Source: Firmicutes bacterium UBA4795 (GTDB taxonomy: Bacteria; Bacillota; Desulfotomaculia; Desulfotomaculales; Nap2-2B). Taken from it: a stretch of DNA of 30,822 bases. The notes below the pieces were generated by a model. It had not been told where the DNA came from and searched no databases. It worked only from the letters and a program-made list of their open reading frames with translations. Location of the stretch: assembly GCA_002402825.1 (NCBI GenBank), contig DHGP01000023.1, forward strand, positions 1 through 30,822, written 5' to 3'. The translations under genes and the position numbers were made by a program. Every line of letters starts with the position of its first letter. Position 1 is the stretch's first letter. Below are positions 14,847 to 22,677 of the stretch, piece by piece.

Positions 14847-15719
14847 TTAAAAATTAAACGGGATATTTTCGTGTTCGTGTAGTTTTTGGCGAAGGAGATA
14901 AAAAAAATCGTGTTTTTTCAAGCGGATAAAACGGGCATAAGTAGTTGCTTTTTTTACCTGGATAAGGTCATGGCAATCAACGTGAAAACCGCGCTGTCCG
15001 TCTATGGTAAGCACCACTTCTTCTGGTGAAGCAAGTAAAGTTACCTCAATTGTACTTATGGCGCTTACCACCAAAGGTCTGGCCCACAAAGCATGGGAGC
15101 AAATGGGAGTAAGAAGTATTAACTCTAGTTCCGGGGTAACTAAGGACCCTCCGGCGGAAAGAGAATAGGCCGTAGACCCGGTTGGGGTAGCGATGATCAA
15201 ACCATCGGCCGGATATGTATTCACATATTCACCGTTTACTTTGGCCTGTAAAAATATAAGCCGGGCAAAAGCACCTTTAGAAATTACGGCATCGTTAAGT
15301 GCGATGGCCTGTTCAACTACCTGACCAGCCCGGTAAACCTTTACTTCAAGCATCATTCTTTCTTCAACGTAATATTTTTTCTGAAACAATTTATCTAAAT
15401 AAACAAGCAATTCAGGGAGCTCAATTTCCGTTAAAAAACCCAGGTGGCCTAAATTTACCCCAAGTAAAGGTACTCCCGCTAGTGCTGCTTGTCGGGCAGT
15501 ATGCAATAAAGTACCGTCCCCTCCCAGCACAATTAAACAGTCAACCTCTTTTATCATTTGCTCTACCGGGTAACCGGGCTCAAAAAGACCCAGCACTCGG
15601 GCCGCTTCAGCCTCCGTAACAACCCGGCAATTTTTTTCTTTTAACCAGGCTATTAATTCCCGCACCAGTTCACTTACCCGGTCTTTATTTAAATTAACCA
15701 CCAATCCAATTGCCCGCAA
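14847..15719 (-). CDS. nadK: NAD kinase
   Basis: Makes NADP from NAD using ATP or polyphosphate, in the cytosol. Signature motifs: GGDGT (66-70, LIVLGGDGTLLHTAR), GVNLGHLGFLTE, ALNDAVISKG, PADGLIIATPTGSTAYSLSAGG, and a C-terminal VVLTIDGQRG. The 290-aa length is typical. The start is TTG 15717-15719, with AGG only 7 nt upstream, a weak site. A consensus sigma-A promoter lies at 15844-15872, and a stronger Shine-Dalgarno with a six-codon ORF intervenes at 15783-15818. In many Clostridia nadK is followed by argR and recN before spoIVB; here only a terminator and AT-rich DNA lie between nadK and spoIVB. Confidence 0.95.
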   Translation of the reverse strand: MRAIGLVVNLNKDRVSELVRELIAWLKEKNCRVVTEAEAARVLGLFEPGYPVEQMIKEVDCLIVLGGDGTLLHTARQAALAGVPLLGVNLGHLGFLTEIELPELLVYLDKLFQKKYYVEERMMLEVKVYRAGQVVEQAIALNDAVISKGAFARLIFLQAKVNGEYVNTYPADGLIIATPTGSTAYSLSAGGSLVTPELELILLTPICSHALWARPLVVSAISTIEVTLLASPEEVVLTIDGQRGFHVDCHDLIQVKKATTYARFIRLKKHDFFYLLRQKLHEHENIPFNF

Positions 15720-15782
15720 ACATTTACCTGGTTCAAAAACTTTACTAGACTTAGCTTAGCTAAAACTTTAACCCTTAAACAA

Positions 15783-15818
15783 TTAAGCCGTTTTTTTGAC
15801 CAGGTTTTCGCCTCCTTT
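15783..15818 (-). other. Strong Shine-Dalgarno plus six-codon leader ORF ahead of nadK
   Basis: AAAGGAGG (15818-15811) is followed 7 nt later by CTG-GTC-AAA-AAA-ACG-GCT-TAA (15803-15783), lying inside the predicted nadK leader. A 6-1-6 palindrome TTAGCT-T-AGCTAA (15751-15763) lies between it and nadK. It could be a translated leader or the relic of a lost gene start. Confidence 0.35.
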
Positions 15819-15843
15819 GGTTAAAAATTTTACTCTCTTTCAT

Positions 15844-15872
15844 ATAATACCTTTCCTAATATTTAGTTTCAA
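15844..15872 (-). promoter_or_regulatory. Sigma-A promoter for nadK
   Basis: TTGAAA (15872-15867), 17 nt, TATTAT (15849-15844) on the minus strand, an excellent match. The predicted leader is about 115 nt long before the nadK TTG. Confidence 0.65.
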
Positions 15873-15930
15873 GGGTAAAGGCTCTAAAGTTTACGTATAG
15901 GGCAATCTGGAAATAAGCCTAAATTTTTTG

Positions 15931-15960
15931 TTGCCTTAATGATTAGTTATCAGCTAAAAT
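15931..15960 (+). promoter_or_regulatory. Candidate promoter for the alpha/beta hydrolase
   Basis: TTGCCT (15931-15936), 18 nt, TAAAAT (15955-15960). The match is moderate and the spacing acceptable. Two similar segments, AGGAGAAATAAAC and AGGAGAATAAAC, follow before the ATG at 16002, so the ribosome-site region looks duplicated. Confidence 0.35.
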
Positions 15961-16001
15961 TAATAGTAAAGGAGAAATAAACGTAAACAAGGAGAATAAA
16001 C

Positions 16002-16784
16002 ATGCCCGAATTCCTTGATTATTCAATTATTGACCAGCCCATGATCCTTAATTTTATTTTTTACCCTCGAAAAAGCTTTACCAAATGTCCGACTGGGGCT
16101 ATTGACTTTTTTATCCCGGTAGACGAAAAAGTTCATGTTTCCTGCCGTTTTTACTTAAAAGATAAAAAACTGCCTTCCTTGCTTTATTTTCACGGCAACG
16201 GGGAAGTAGTAAGCGACTACGACGAAATAGCTCCTTTTTACCACCAAATTGGGCTTAACTTATTTGTGGCCGATTACCGGGGTTACGGGGCAAGCACGGG
16301 TACGCCTACCTTTTCTACCTTGGTTAAAGATGCCCACGCCATATTTTGGGCCTTAAAAAAAGAACTGACCCAGGGAAATTACCACCAGGATCTTTTTATT
16401 ATGGGCAGGTCCTTAGGCAGCATTTCCGCTCTGGAATTAGCTTCTTCTTATCCCACTAATCTTAAAGGATTAATTATTGAAAGTGGTTTTGCCGGCGTAA
16501 TGTGCTTGCTTAAATACCTAGGACTAACCATTAAAGAAGACGAAAGATTAGCCACCCTTGAACAAGCAATTTGGGCTAAAGTTAAAAATATACCCGTACC
16601 CGTTTTAATTATCCACGGAGAGTATGATGCTTTAATTCCTTCAAAAGAAGGGCAAAGGCTTTTTCAAAGCTTGACCTGTAAAGATAAAAAATTAACCATC
16701 ATCCCTTTTGCCGACCATAATAACATTATGCTGGTTGGTTTTAAGCAGTATTTTGCTGCTCTTGGTTCTTTTATTAAAGGTTAA
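16002..16784 (+). CDS. Alpha/beta hydrolase
   Basis: A serine hydrolase of the alpha/beta fold, with the nucleophile elbow GRSLGS (Ser137), acid Asp209 (HGEYDALI) and base His239 (FADHNNI). The oxyanion strand shows LLYFHGNGE, and ADYRGYGASTGTP is typical of the Hydrolase_4/BAAT-type group that includes YqkD- and BEM46-like proteins. The 260 aa form one domain, with no signal peptide, so it is cytosolic. AAGGAG lies 7 nt before the ATG. It is divergent from nadK and convergent with the amphi-Trp gene. Substrate is unknown; an esterase or acyl hydrolase is most likely. Confidence 0.88.
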   Translation: MPEFLDYSIIDQPMILNFIFYPRKSFTKCPTGAIDFFIPVDEKVHVSCRFYLKDKKLPSLLYFHGNGEVVSDYDEIAPFYHQIGLNLFVADYRGYGASTGTPTFSTLVKDAHAIFWALKKELTQGNYHQDLFIMGRSLGSISALELASSYPTNLKGLIIESGFAGVMCLLKYLGLTIKEDERLATLEQAIWAKVKNIPVPVLIIHGEYDALIPSKEGQRLFQSLTCKDKKLTIIPFADHNNIMLVGFKQYFAALGSFIKG

Positions 16785-16806
16785 ATTTAATTTATTCTTT
16801 TAACGT

Positions 16807-17019
16807 TTATTTAAAATCTAAAGGCCATTTTATTTCAACTTCCAGTTCTACTTCATCTTCTTTTTCTTCTAATTCTACTTCTAAGTTTAATATTTCAGGA
16901 AGGGGGACTTCCGCAAAACCTACTATTACGCGCCCCTCACGAATTTGCTGCAGCAGCCTTTCCAGATACAAAACTAATTGTTCTTTGGGGCATTCACTTA
17001 CTTTTAATTCATTTTTCAC
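16807..17019 (-). CDS. Amphi-Trp domain-containing protein
   Basis: A 70-residue protein consisting almost only of the amphi-Trp domain: a basic helix (PKEQLVLYLERLLQQIREGRV), the GFAEVPLPE turn, and alternating acidic beta strands (LEVELEEKEDEVELEVEIKW) ending in the conserved tryptophan. Function of the family is unknown. The start GTG 17017-17019 (MKNELKV) is placed by AGGAG 8 nt upstream; an upstream GTG at 17028 would overlap that site. The gene is divergent from purC and its stop faces the hydrolase stop 22 nt away. Confidence 0.82.
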   Translation of the reverse strand: MKNELKVSECPKEQLVLYLERLLQQIREGRVIVGFAEVPLPEILNLEVELEEKEDEVELEVEIKWPLDFK

Positions 17020-17223
17020 GCTTGCCACTCCTTCATTTAATTGCTATAATTGTTCCGGCTATTTTATAGACTATTTTATGTTAATTTACCCTATCTTATA
17101 CGTCCAGCATAAAGTAGTCAAGGAAATAATTAGTAGCTGAAGCTGACGGCCAAGTACTAGCTTGAAAGAAAATTTTTCATTACTTTTTGTGCCTTGATCA
17201 AAGTGAAAGGAATGACCGTTAAA

Positions 17224-18264
17224 ATGGGCAGTGTAAAAGACTTAACAGTTCAAAAAGCACCTGCCGAAAATAAAAGCGGAATAGGCCGGTTTATCTTTTC
17301 TGACCGGTATTCTGTTTTTGACTGGGGGGAAATGCCTGACTTAATTAAAAATAAAGGGGCCTCCTTATGCCTTACCAGCGCTTATTTTTTTGATAAGCTA
17401 GCTAAAAGAGGAATAAAATCCCACTACCTGGGCCTATTAGAAAATGGTGCCCTTAAGAATCTTGACGAACTAAAAGGTCCGGCCGTCAACATGGAAATAA
17501 GACTTTTGCAGGTAATAAAACCCGAAGTCAAAGACACTGGTTATGATTATTCAGCTTACCAAAAAGAAAGATCTAATTTTCTCATCCCCCTGGAGGTAAT
17601 TTACCGTAATTCTCTTCCCGAAGGGTCCAGTATTTTTAAAAGATTAAAAGAAGGTGATTTAAAACCGGAAGATCTGGGTTTAAAAGAAATGCCTGTCCCA
17701 GGGCAGGTCTTAGAAAAACCCTGGTTGGATGTTTCCACTAAACTAGAGGCAAACGATAGATACTTATGCTGGGAAGAAGCCAAAGAACTGGCCGGACTTA
17801 CTTCAACTGAAGTTGACCAAATTAAACACACTACCCTGCTTATTAACGAAATTATTACCAAAGAAGCAAGCAGGGTGGGGCTTACGCACGAAGACGGTAA
17901 GGTAGAATTTGGCTTTGATGCAGCTCGTACGCTTATTGTGGTAGACACAATAGGAACGCTGGATGAATGCCGTTTTACTTTGGCCGGTTTTCCGGTGAGC
18001 AAAGAAATTACCCGCGTCTTTTACCGGAATACGTCCTGGTATCGGGAAGCAGAAGAGGCAAAAAAAAGGGACCGTCTTGCCTGGCGCGATAAAGTAATCA
18101 GCCACCCCCCCCAGTTGCCTCCCAAATTAAAAGATTTAATTTCTCTTCTTTATGCTGCCTGGGCTAATGAAATAACCCAAAGAACATGGTTTAATGATAC
18201 CCCGCCTTTACAGGAGATTTTGCCCAAGATCAAGCAAATTACCGCCGGCGTTGATCTTAAATAG
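17224..18264 (+). CDS. purC: Phosphoribosylaminoimidazolesuccinocarboxamide synthase (SAICAR synthetase)
   Basis: Joins CAIR and aspartate with ATP to form SAICAR in purine synthesis. Recognisable parts: MGSVKDLTVQKAP, GIGRFIFSDRYSVFDWGEMPD (first 15 or so residues of the ATP-binding hairpin), SNFLIPLEVIYRN, ANDRYLCWEEA and GLTHEDGKVEFGFD. It belongs to the longer, roughly 340-residue version rather than the 240-residue E. coli type. I chose ATG 17224 (MGSVKDL) because relatives begin there and GAAAGGA lies upstream; the frame remains open to a TTG at 17194. No other pur genes are nearby, so purC stands outside a purine cluster. No purine riboswitch was recognised upstream. Its stop is 9 nt from the convergent spoIVFB stop. 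Confidence 0.93.
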   Translation: MGSVKDLTVQKAPAENKSGIGRFIFSDRYSVFDWGEMPDLIKNKGASLCLTSAYFFDKLAKRGIKSHYLGLLENGALKNLDELKGPAVNMEIRLLQVIKPEVKDTGYDYSAYQKERSNFLIPLEVIYRNSLPEGSSIFKRLKEGDLKPEDLGLKEMPVPGQVLEKPWLDVSTKLEANDRYLCWEEAKELAGLTSTEVDQIKHTTLLINEIITKEASRVGLTHEDGKVEFGFDAARTLIVVDTIGTLDECRFTLAGFPVSKEITRVFYRNTSWYREAEEAKKRDRLAWRDKVISHPPQLPPKLKDLISLLYAAWANEITQRTWFNDTPPLQEILPKIKQITAGVDLK

Positions 18265-18273
18265 TTATACGGG

Positions 18274-19146
18274 CTAACCCATGAGTTTGCTTACGGGCAA
18301 ATCTAGTCCGTGAGCAAGCAGACCGTCTATTATTTTAGCTTCGGTAACCATCCCTTTATACTGCCACTGCCGGTCCAAAACCAAAACCAGATGAAATTTC
18401 TGCGGAACAAAAGGCTGGATTATTTCACCCAGGGTAACGTCTTCGTAAGTTACCAAAGATTCGGCCCCCAGGATGCCGGTACGGAATAACTCGTTCTTTT
18501 TTTGCGTTAAATGCCGGATAAATAAGTAAGGAGCCATATTTTTTTCCCGTGACGCAGCATAAAAAAGAAATAATCCATTTAAAGAAATATCAAAACCGGT
18601 ATAACCCAAAACCATACTAAGTGTACCTAAAAAAATAATGGTCACCGCCCATATTTGCCCAGATTTGCTAGCCTGGTAGGTAGCTGCCCTAAGTCCAATC
18701 CGCCGGCCCAGATAAGCCCGGTAAACCCGCCCCCCATCCAGGGGTAAGGCTGGTAATAGGTTAAAACCGGCCATAATAAGATTACATTGCAAAAAGTAAG
18801 GGCTCCACGTTTCAAACCAAAAACCATAATTTTTAAAGGCCAAACTTAAAAATACCAGGGCCAGGTTACTCGCCGGCCCCGCCATAGCCACATATAGTTC
18901 CTTACGAGGGTCAAGCTCTAACTCGCTGCTTATGCGGCTTACGCCACCAAAAGGGAGCAGTTCTATATCCTTTACTTTTAATCCCAGACACCTGGCAACC
19001 AGAACGTGGGTTAGTTCGTGAATTAACACAATTCCAAAAGCCAGCAACCCCTTGTCCAGCACTCCGGCCGCAAAAAAAAGGCCCAGCAAAAACAGAAAAA
19101 AAATATTTAAATAAAGCTCAATTCCCCATACCCGTCCAAGGCGCAT
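18274..19146 (-). CDS. spoIVFB: SpoIVFB, intramembrane site-2 metalloprotease
   Basis: An M50 zinc protease that frees sigma-K from its membrane-bound precursor in the mother cell. The zinc motif is HELTH (His43, Glu44, His47) and the third ligand is Asp137 in NLLPALPLDGGR; these four positions carry the same numbers as in B. subtilis SpoIVFB. Six hydrophobic segments span residues 10-200. The C-terminal part (about 225-290) is CBS-like (VTLGEIIQPFVPQKFHLVLVLD), which in the family senses ATP. The gene follows spoIVFA by 7 nt, and its ribosome site (AAGGAG) is inside the spoIVFA end. This is the last gene of the mre-min-rod-spoIVF cluster. Sigma-K itself is not in the window. Confidence 0.95.
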   Translation of the reverse strand: MRLGRVWGIELYLNIFFLFLLGLFFAAGVLDKGLLAFGIVLIHELTHVLVARCLGLKVKDIELLPFGGVSRISSELELDPRKELYVAMAGPASNLALVFLSLAFKNYGFWFETWSPYFLQCNLIMAGFNLLPALPLDGGRVYRAYLGRRIGLRAATYQASKSGQIWAVTIIFLGTLSMVLGYTGFDISLNGLFLFYAASREKNMAPYLFIRHLTQKKNELFRTGILGAESLVTYEDVTLGEIIQPFVPQKFHLVLVLDRQWQYKGMVTEAKIIDGLLAHGLDLPVSKLMG

Positions 19147-19153
19147 ATTTACT

Positions 19154-19921
19154 TTATTTTAACTCCTTTTCAGCCAAGGGCAACCTGGTTAACGGGTCAA
19201 TTAATTTTTCCTTTTCTCTTAACTCAAAATGCAGCCCTCCTCCAGGCACATCACCTTTTTCTCCTATTCGAGCCATAACTTCACCCGCATTAACCTCTTG
19301 GTTAACTACAACCATAATTTCCGTAACTCCGGCGTATAAAGTGCTGGTACCTTCCCCGTGAGTCAATAAAATATATTGACCTAAAGCTGCATCTCTTCCC
19401 ACCTTGATTACCTTTCCGCTCAACACAGCTCTGACTGGGGCACCAGGTAAGGCGGCAATATCCAGCCCGTGATGAAAACGTTTTAAATTATCTAAAGGAT
19501 CAAGCGACCAACCAAAGCCTCTGACTACCTTACCGGAAACAGGAACAATTATTGGGACAGTAAGCACCTGGGGATTCATAGCTTCTTTTGTTTTAACCTC
19601 ATTATCTTTAGGAGTTTTAGGAATTACCCTTCCGTAAAATTGATGGTCTACATTAACCATCCGCAGGCCAATTTCAACTACCTTTTGCACTACTGGCTGA
19701 AAATTCCATTCCGTAGTTAAAATATAACGCAGCCCTTCCCGAGCCTGTTGCCCTATAGGATGGGAGGTTTGACGCAAAAACAGTACCATCGCCAGGATAA
19801 CCAGGACAATAAAAAGGCGTCGAAAAGTCCGCCTGATTCTTTGCTTTTTGGAAGGCCAGCGGCGCGGCGTAGCGGAATAATTTGGCCACCAGTTTTCGGG
19901 TTGGTATTTACTGGTACGCAT
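19154..19921 (-). CDS. spoIVFA: SpoIVFA-like regulator with degenerate LytM/M23 domain
   Basis: A membrane protein with one transmembrane helix (about 34-50) and a C-terminal M23 domain (about 125-245). The pairing with SpoIVFB identifies it as SpoIVFA, which holds the SpoIVF complex together and is cut by SpoIVB. The M23 zinc set is half lost: His150 and Asp154 remain (FHHGLDIAA) and His231 remains (LHFE), but the first His of the HxH pair is Gly229 and the catalytic His after YA is Gly198. It should therefore bind but not cleave. The basic N-terminus (KKQRIRRTFRR) sits in the cytoplasm. The start has GGAGG 8 nt upstream. A possible sigma-E-like promoter lies at 19971-20001. Confidence 0.85.
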   Translation of the reverse strand: MRTSKYQPENWWPNYSATPRRWPSKKQRIRRTFRRLFIVLVILAMVLFLRQTSHPIGQQAREGLRYILTTEWNFQPVVQKVVEIGLRMVNVDHQFYGRVIPKTPKDNEVKTKEAMNPQVLTVPIIVPVSGKVVRGFGWSLDPLDNLKRFHHGLDIAALPGAPVRAVLSGKVIKVGRDAALGQYILLTHGEGTSTLYAGVTEIMVVVNQEVNAGEVMARIGEKGDVPGGGLHFELREKEKLIDPLTRLPLAEKELK

Positions 19922-19970
19922 AAGTTCTTCCTCCTGTCGCCAGTTTTTTACTACAATTTTCCTTGCCTTA

Positions 19971-20001
19971 AATATATACTGACTTACAAAGAGGAATATG
20001 A
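19971..20001 (-). promoter_or_regulatory. Possible sigma-E-type promoter for spoIVFA-spoIVFB
   Basis: Minus strand TCATATT (20001-19995) fits the sigma-E -35 KmATATT. TATATATT (19978-19971) partly fits CATACAnT, with a 16-nt spacer, longer than usual. Sigma-E control of spoIVF is established in Bacillus. The match is weak in an AT-rich gap. Confidence 0.3.
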
Positions 20002-20005
20002 CCGC

Positions 20006-21343
20006 TTAAAAAATAATTTTTTTCCGCCGCGTGTAAATATTTAACAGCAAGCCTAGGGCGGCTAAATTCATAATAATGTTGCTTCCCCCATAACTAAATA
20101 AAGGTAAAGGAATACCGGTAACGGGCATAATGCCAATGGTCATTCCTATGTTCACAAAGACTTGAAAAACAAACATAGTCACTATCCCGCCGGCCAAAAG
20201 AACGCCCTCGTTATCCCGGGCTTGAATAATTATTTTAGTTCCCCGGTACAAGATAATAAAATATAAGCTTAAAAGAAATAAGGCCCCCAAAAAACCAAAC
20301 TCTTCTCCCACCACGGAAAAAATAAAATCAGTATGCCGGATAGGTAAAAAAGTAAAGTGGCTTTGCGTTCCTTCTAAAAAACCTTTGCCTACCAGCCCCC
20401 CCGATCCAACCGTAATTAATGATTGCCAGATATGATACCCTGCCCCCAAGATATCCTTTTGGGGGTTTAGGAAAATAGTTAACCGGTTCATTTGATATTC
20501 TTTTAAGGTATAACGGTGAAATAACTTATGGTATTCACTAATAGCCTGGTATTTTTCTTCTAGGGCAATTAACTTGACGTTTTTTTCTTTTGCCTCATCT
20601 TTGTCTCCCACCTGGCTAATTATTTTTTCTTTTGGCCTCAAGACTAAAATTTGTTTTTCCAGGCTATCTTGAGCCTGGTGAAGATACATATGAACGGTAA
20701 AAATCCCGGCGGTAAAAATTATTCCTATTCCCAAAAGAACCAATAAATGGGCGGGTTTTGCGCCAGCAAAAAAAAGCATGCCAAACATAATGGCGATAAG
20801 CACTAAAGATGTACCCAAATCAGGTTGTTTTAAAATAATTATGAAGGGTAAACCTATATATAAAAAACACGGCCATAGCCCTGACCAACTGTTTAGCCGT
20901 TCTTCTCTTTTAGCCAAAAAGGCGGCAAAGGTAATAATGATTAAAAGTTTAGCAAATTCAGAAGGTTGAAAGGTTAAAGGACCAATTTGAATCCAGCGTT
21001 GCGCTCCTAAAGCAGTATGTCCAACAAATAAAACCATAATTAACATAAATAAGTTAAGAACGTAAAGAAAACGAGCTTGTTTAATTATATCCTCGTAAGG
21101 AACATAGACCATCAAAGCCATAACCCCAAAACCTAAAAAAATCCATAAAATTTGCTTGCTAAAATAAGTGTAGTCCAAATGTAATAAACGTAAAAATATA
21201 TTTAAATTTTCAAATTGCCGCAATGATTCAGGAGTGTATTCAAGAGTGGCGCTCCCAATCATTATCAAACTAAAAAAAATTATAATAAGGGTAGCCCCAA
21301 GCAAAGTATGGTCCAGGCTTTTATATAGCCTTTTATTAAACAG
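20006..21343 (-). CDS. rodA: RodA, SEDS peptidoglycan polymerase of the elongasome
   Basis: Polymerises lipid II into glycan strands during wall elongation, with PBP2 as crosslinking partner. Ten transmembrane helices are apparent. Typical stretches: GAQRWIQIGPLTFQPSEFAK, KQPDLGTSLV, the ECL4 region YQMNRLTIFLNPQKD, GTQSHFTFLPIRHTDFIFS with the probable catalytic Asp, and LFSYGGSN. Between helix 7 and YTLKEYQMNR there is an unusual charged insertion of about 55 residues (around 232-288 counting from a TTG at 21373), and loop 1 is also long. The N-terminal part of the long frame derives from a palindromic repeat. I favour CTG 21341-21343, 7 nt after GGAGGG. RodA rather than FtsW because of the mre/mrdA context. 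Confidence 0.93.
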   Translation of the reverse strand: MFNKRLYKSLDHTLLGATLIIIFFSLIMIGSATLEYTPESLRQFENLNIFLRLLHLDYTYFSKQILWIFLGFGVMALMVYVPYEDIIKQARFLYVLNLFMLIMVLFVGHTALGAQRWIQIGPLTFQPSEFAKLLIIITFAAFLAKREERLNSWSGLWPCFLYIGLPFIIILKQPDLGTSLVLIAIMFGMLFFAGAKPAHLLVLLGIGIIFTAGIFTVHMYLHQAQDSLEKQILVLRPKEKIISQVGDKDEAKEKNVKLIALEEKYQAISEYHKLFHRYTLKEYQMNRLTIFLNPQKDILGAGYHIWQSLITVGSGGLVGKGFLEGTQSHFTFLPIRHTDFIFSVVGEEFGFLGALFLLSLYFIILYRGTKIIIQARDNEGVLLAGGIVTMFVFQVFVNIGMTIGIMPVTGIPLPLFSYGGSNIIMNLAALGLLLNIYTRRKKIIF

Positions 21344-21356
21344 TACTCTTCCCTCC

Positions 21357-21410
21357 CGCTTCGAGCAGGCCAACGGGCTGGAAGCCCGTTCTACCGGAAG
21401 CCTGCCCTAC
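21357..21410 (-). repeat. Palindromic repeat, family B
   Basis: The core AACGGGCT-gga-AGCCCGTT (21372-21390) is a perfect 8-bp hairpin, with CGCTTCGAGCAGG on one side and CCTGCCCTAC on the other. It matches the element at 9421-9476. It fills the gap between minE and rodA. Confidence 0.88.
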
Positions 21411-21698
21411 TTAGAGACCGGAAACTACATTTTCCGGTAATCGCTTCATTTGCTTTATGGGAATATTGGCAATTAAGGCTACCTGATTATCATGGCTGTC
21501 CAAATTAACTTCTAAACCTTGTTCGTCAATTTCCATATAATTAGAAATTACTTTAATCAATTCTGATTTAAGGGCCTGGAGTAATTGTGGCGACACTCCG
21601 GCCCGGTCATGAACTAAAACCAAACGCAATCTTTCCTTGGCTATATCTTTACTAGGGCTGCTTTCCCGGCTAAAAAGACGGGTTAGAAATTCCAACAA
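21411..21698 (-). CDS. minE: Cell division topological specificity factor MinE
   Basis: Stimulates MinD ATPase and keeps MinCD away from midcell. The N-terminal membrane-targeting/MinD-contact segment (LEFLTRLFSRESSPSKDIAKERLRLVLVHDRA) is followed by the topological domain (SPQLLQALKSELIKVISNYMEID...LDSHDNQVALIANIPI). The 95-aa length is normal. The start is TTG 21696-21698, with GGGGG 8 nt upstream. It follows minD by 30 nt; its stop abuts the repeat before rodA. MinE is absent from Bacillus, so this cell should use oscillating Min rather than DivIVA/MinJ anchoring; that is inference. Confidence 0.95.
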   Translation of the reverse strand: MLEFLTRLFSRESSPSKDIAKERLRLVLVHDRAGVSPQLLQALKSELIKVISNYMEIDEQGLEVNLDSHDNQVALIANIPIKQMKRLPENVVSGL

Positions 21699-21728
21699 GG
21701 CCGTTTCCCCCTTTCTTTAGTCCCTATC

Positions 21729-22520
21729 CTATCTTAGCCCAATAATCCGGCGTAATTTATTCAACATTCCGCTTTGATTCAGATTCATCAGGGGGATGGC
21801 TTCTCCTTTAATTCGCCGCACAATATTACGAAAAGCCTGACCGGAACGCGAACGCTCATCCTGGATAACCGACTCCCCTTTATTTGTACTGACAACCACC
21901 TGCTCATCTTCCGGCACCACCCCTAACAAGTCAACCGCTAAAATATCAATAATATCTTCAATGCTCATCATGTCTTTTTGTTGGACCATCTTATAACGAA
22001 AACGGTTAATAACAAGCTTGGGATTGCGTAATTCGGCCGCCTCTAAAAGACCAATAATCCGGTCTGCATCTCTTACTGCCGCCACTTCGGGGGTGGTGAC
22101 TACAATGGCCTTATTCGCCCCGGCAATTGCATTGCGAAATCCTTGCTCAATGCCGGCTGGACAATCAATAATTACGTATTCAAATTCCTGGGCCATATCC
22201 TGACATAATTTTTTCATTTCTTCCTGACTTACCGCCGTCTTATCTTTTGTTTGGGAGGCTGGTAAAAGATGGAGCCCCTCACAATGTTTATCTTTAATTA
22301 AAGCTTGCTTTAAACGACAACGACCCCCAGTAACATCTGTCAGGTCATAAACAATACGATTTTCCAAGCCCAATAAAACGTCTAAGTTACGTAAACCTAT
22401 ATCGGCATCTATTAAAGCTACTTTATGTCCTAAAGCAGCCAAACCCACTCCCAGATTAGCCGTAGTAGTGGTTTTACCCACCCCCCCTTTTCCAGAAGTT
22501 ACTACAATTACCTCGCCCAT
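21729..22520 (-). CDS. minD: Septum-site ATPase MinD
   Basis: Deviant Walker ATPase that carries MinC to the membrane. The P-loop is GKGGVGKTT (10-18), with DADIGLRNLDVLLGLE (switch I region), VIIDCPAGIEQGF (Walker B) and VVTTPEVAAVRDADR. The last residues, GMLNKLRRIIGLR, form the amphipathic membrane-targeting helix. The 263 aa are full length. AAAGGAGG lies 12 nt before the ATG. It is preceded by a 157-bp gap that contains two kinds of repeat hairpin and separates it from minC, which may reduce co-transcription. Confidence 0.97.
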   Translation of the reverse strand: MGEVIVVTSGKGGVGKTTTTANLGVGLAALGHKVALIDADIGLRNLDVLLGLENRIVYDLTDVTGGRCRLKQALIKDKHCEGLHLLPASQTKDKTAVSQEEMKKLCQDMAQEFEYVIIDCPAGIEQGFRNAIAGANKAIVVTTPEVAAVRDADRIIGLLEAAELRNPKLVINRFRYKMVQQKDMMSIEDIIDILAVDLLGVVPEDEQVVVSTNKGESVIQDERSRSGQAFRNIVRRIKGEAIPLMNLNQSGMLNKLRRIIGLR

Positions 22521-22565
22521 ATCGGATACGCGCCTCCTTTCTAACCCTTTTTAGAATTGTAAACT

Positions 22566-22596
22566 GGCAGACAAGGGGACGGTTCTCTTGTCTGCC
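22566..22596. repeat. Hairpin repeat, GGCAGACAAG/CTTGTCTGCC
   Basis: A perfect 10-bp stem (22566-22575 with 22587-22596) and an 11-nt loop containing GGGACGGTTC. The loop motif resembles a repeat family I recall as scattered in clostridial genomes, from memory only. No T-run follows on either strand, so it is not a typical terminator. Confidence 0.7.
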
Positions 22597-22615
22597 CAAA
22601 GAAAAAATCCTTTGA

Positions 22616-22653
22616 GTAGGGGCGTATAGTAGGGGTGTTAAATTTAACACCCC
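22616..22653. repeat. Palindromic repeat, family A (GTAGGGGTGT), with extra half-site
   Basis: A half-element GTAGGGGCGTATA (22616-22628) is directly followed by a palindrome that starts GTAGGGGTGTTAAA (22629-22642) and ends TTTAACACCCC (22643-22653). TCCCTAC at 22664-22670 might be the other arm of the half-element, as if one copy had entered another. Confidence 0.85.
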
Positions 22654-22677
22654 AGCCAACCAGTCCCTACTATCTTT

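Noticed and set aside
17029..17223. Purine riboswitch before purC
   Set aside because: I could not find the conserved purine aptamer junctions or a terminator/antiterminator pair.
22566..22596. Terminator between minC and minD
   Set aside because: The stem is strong, but neither side has a T-run; it fits a dispersed hairpin repeat better.
22474..22659. 61-aa minus-strand ORF between minC and minD
   Set aside because: It is made of repeat sequence and overlaps the minD start; there is no ribosome site or family resemblance.
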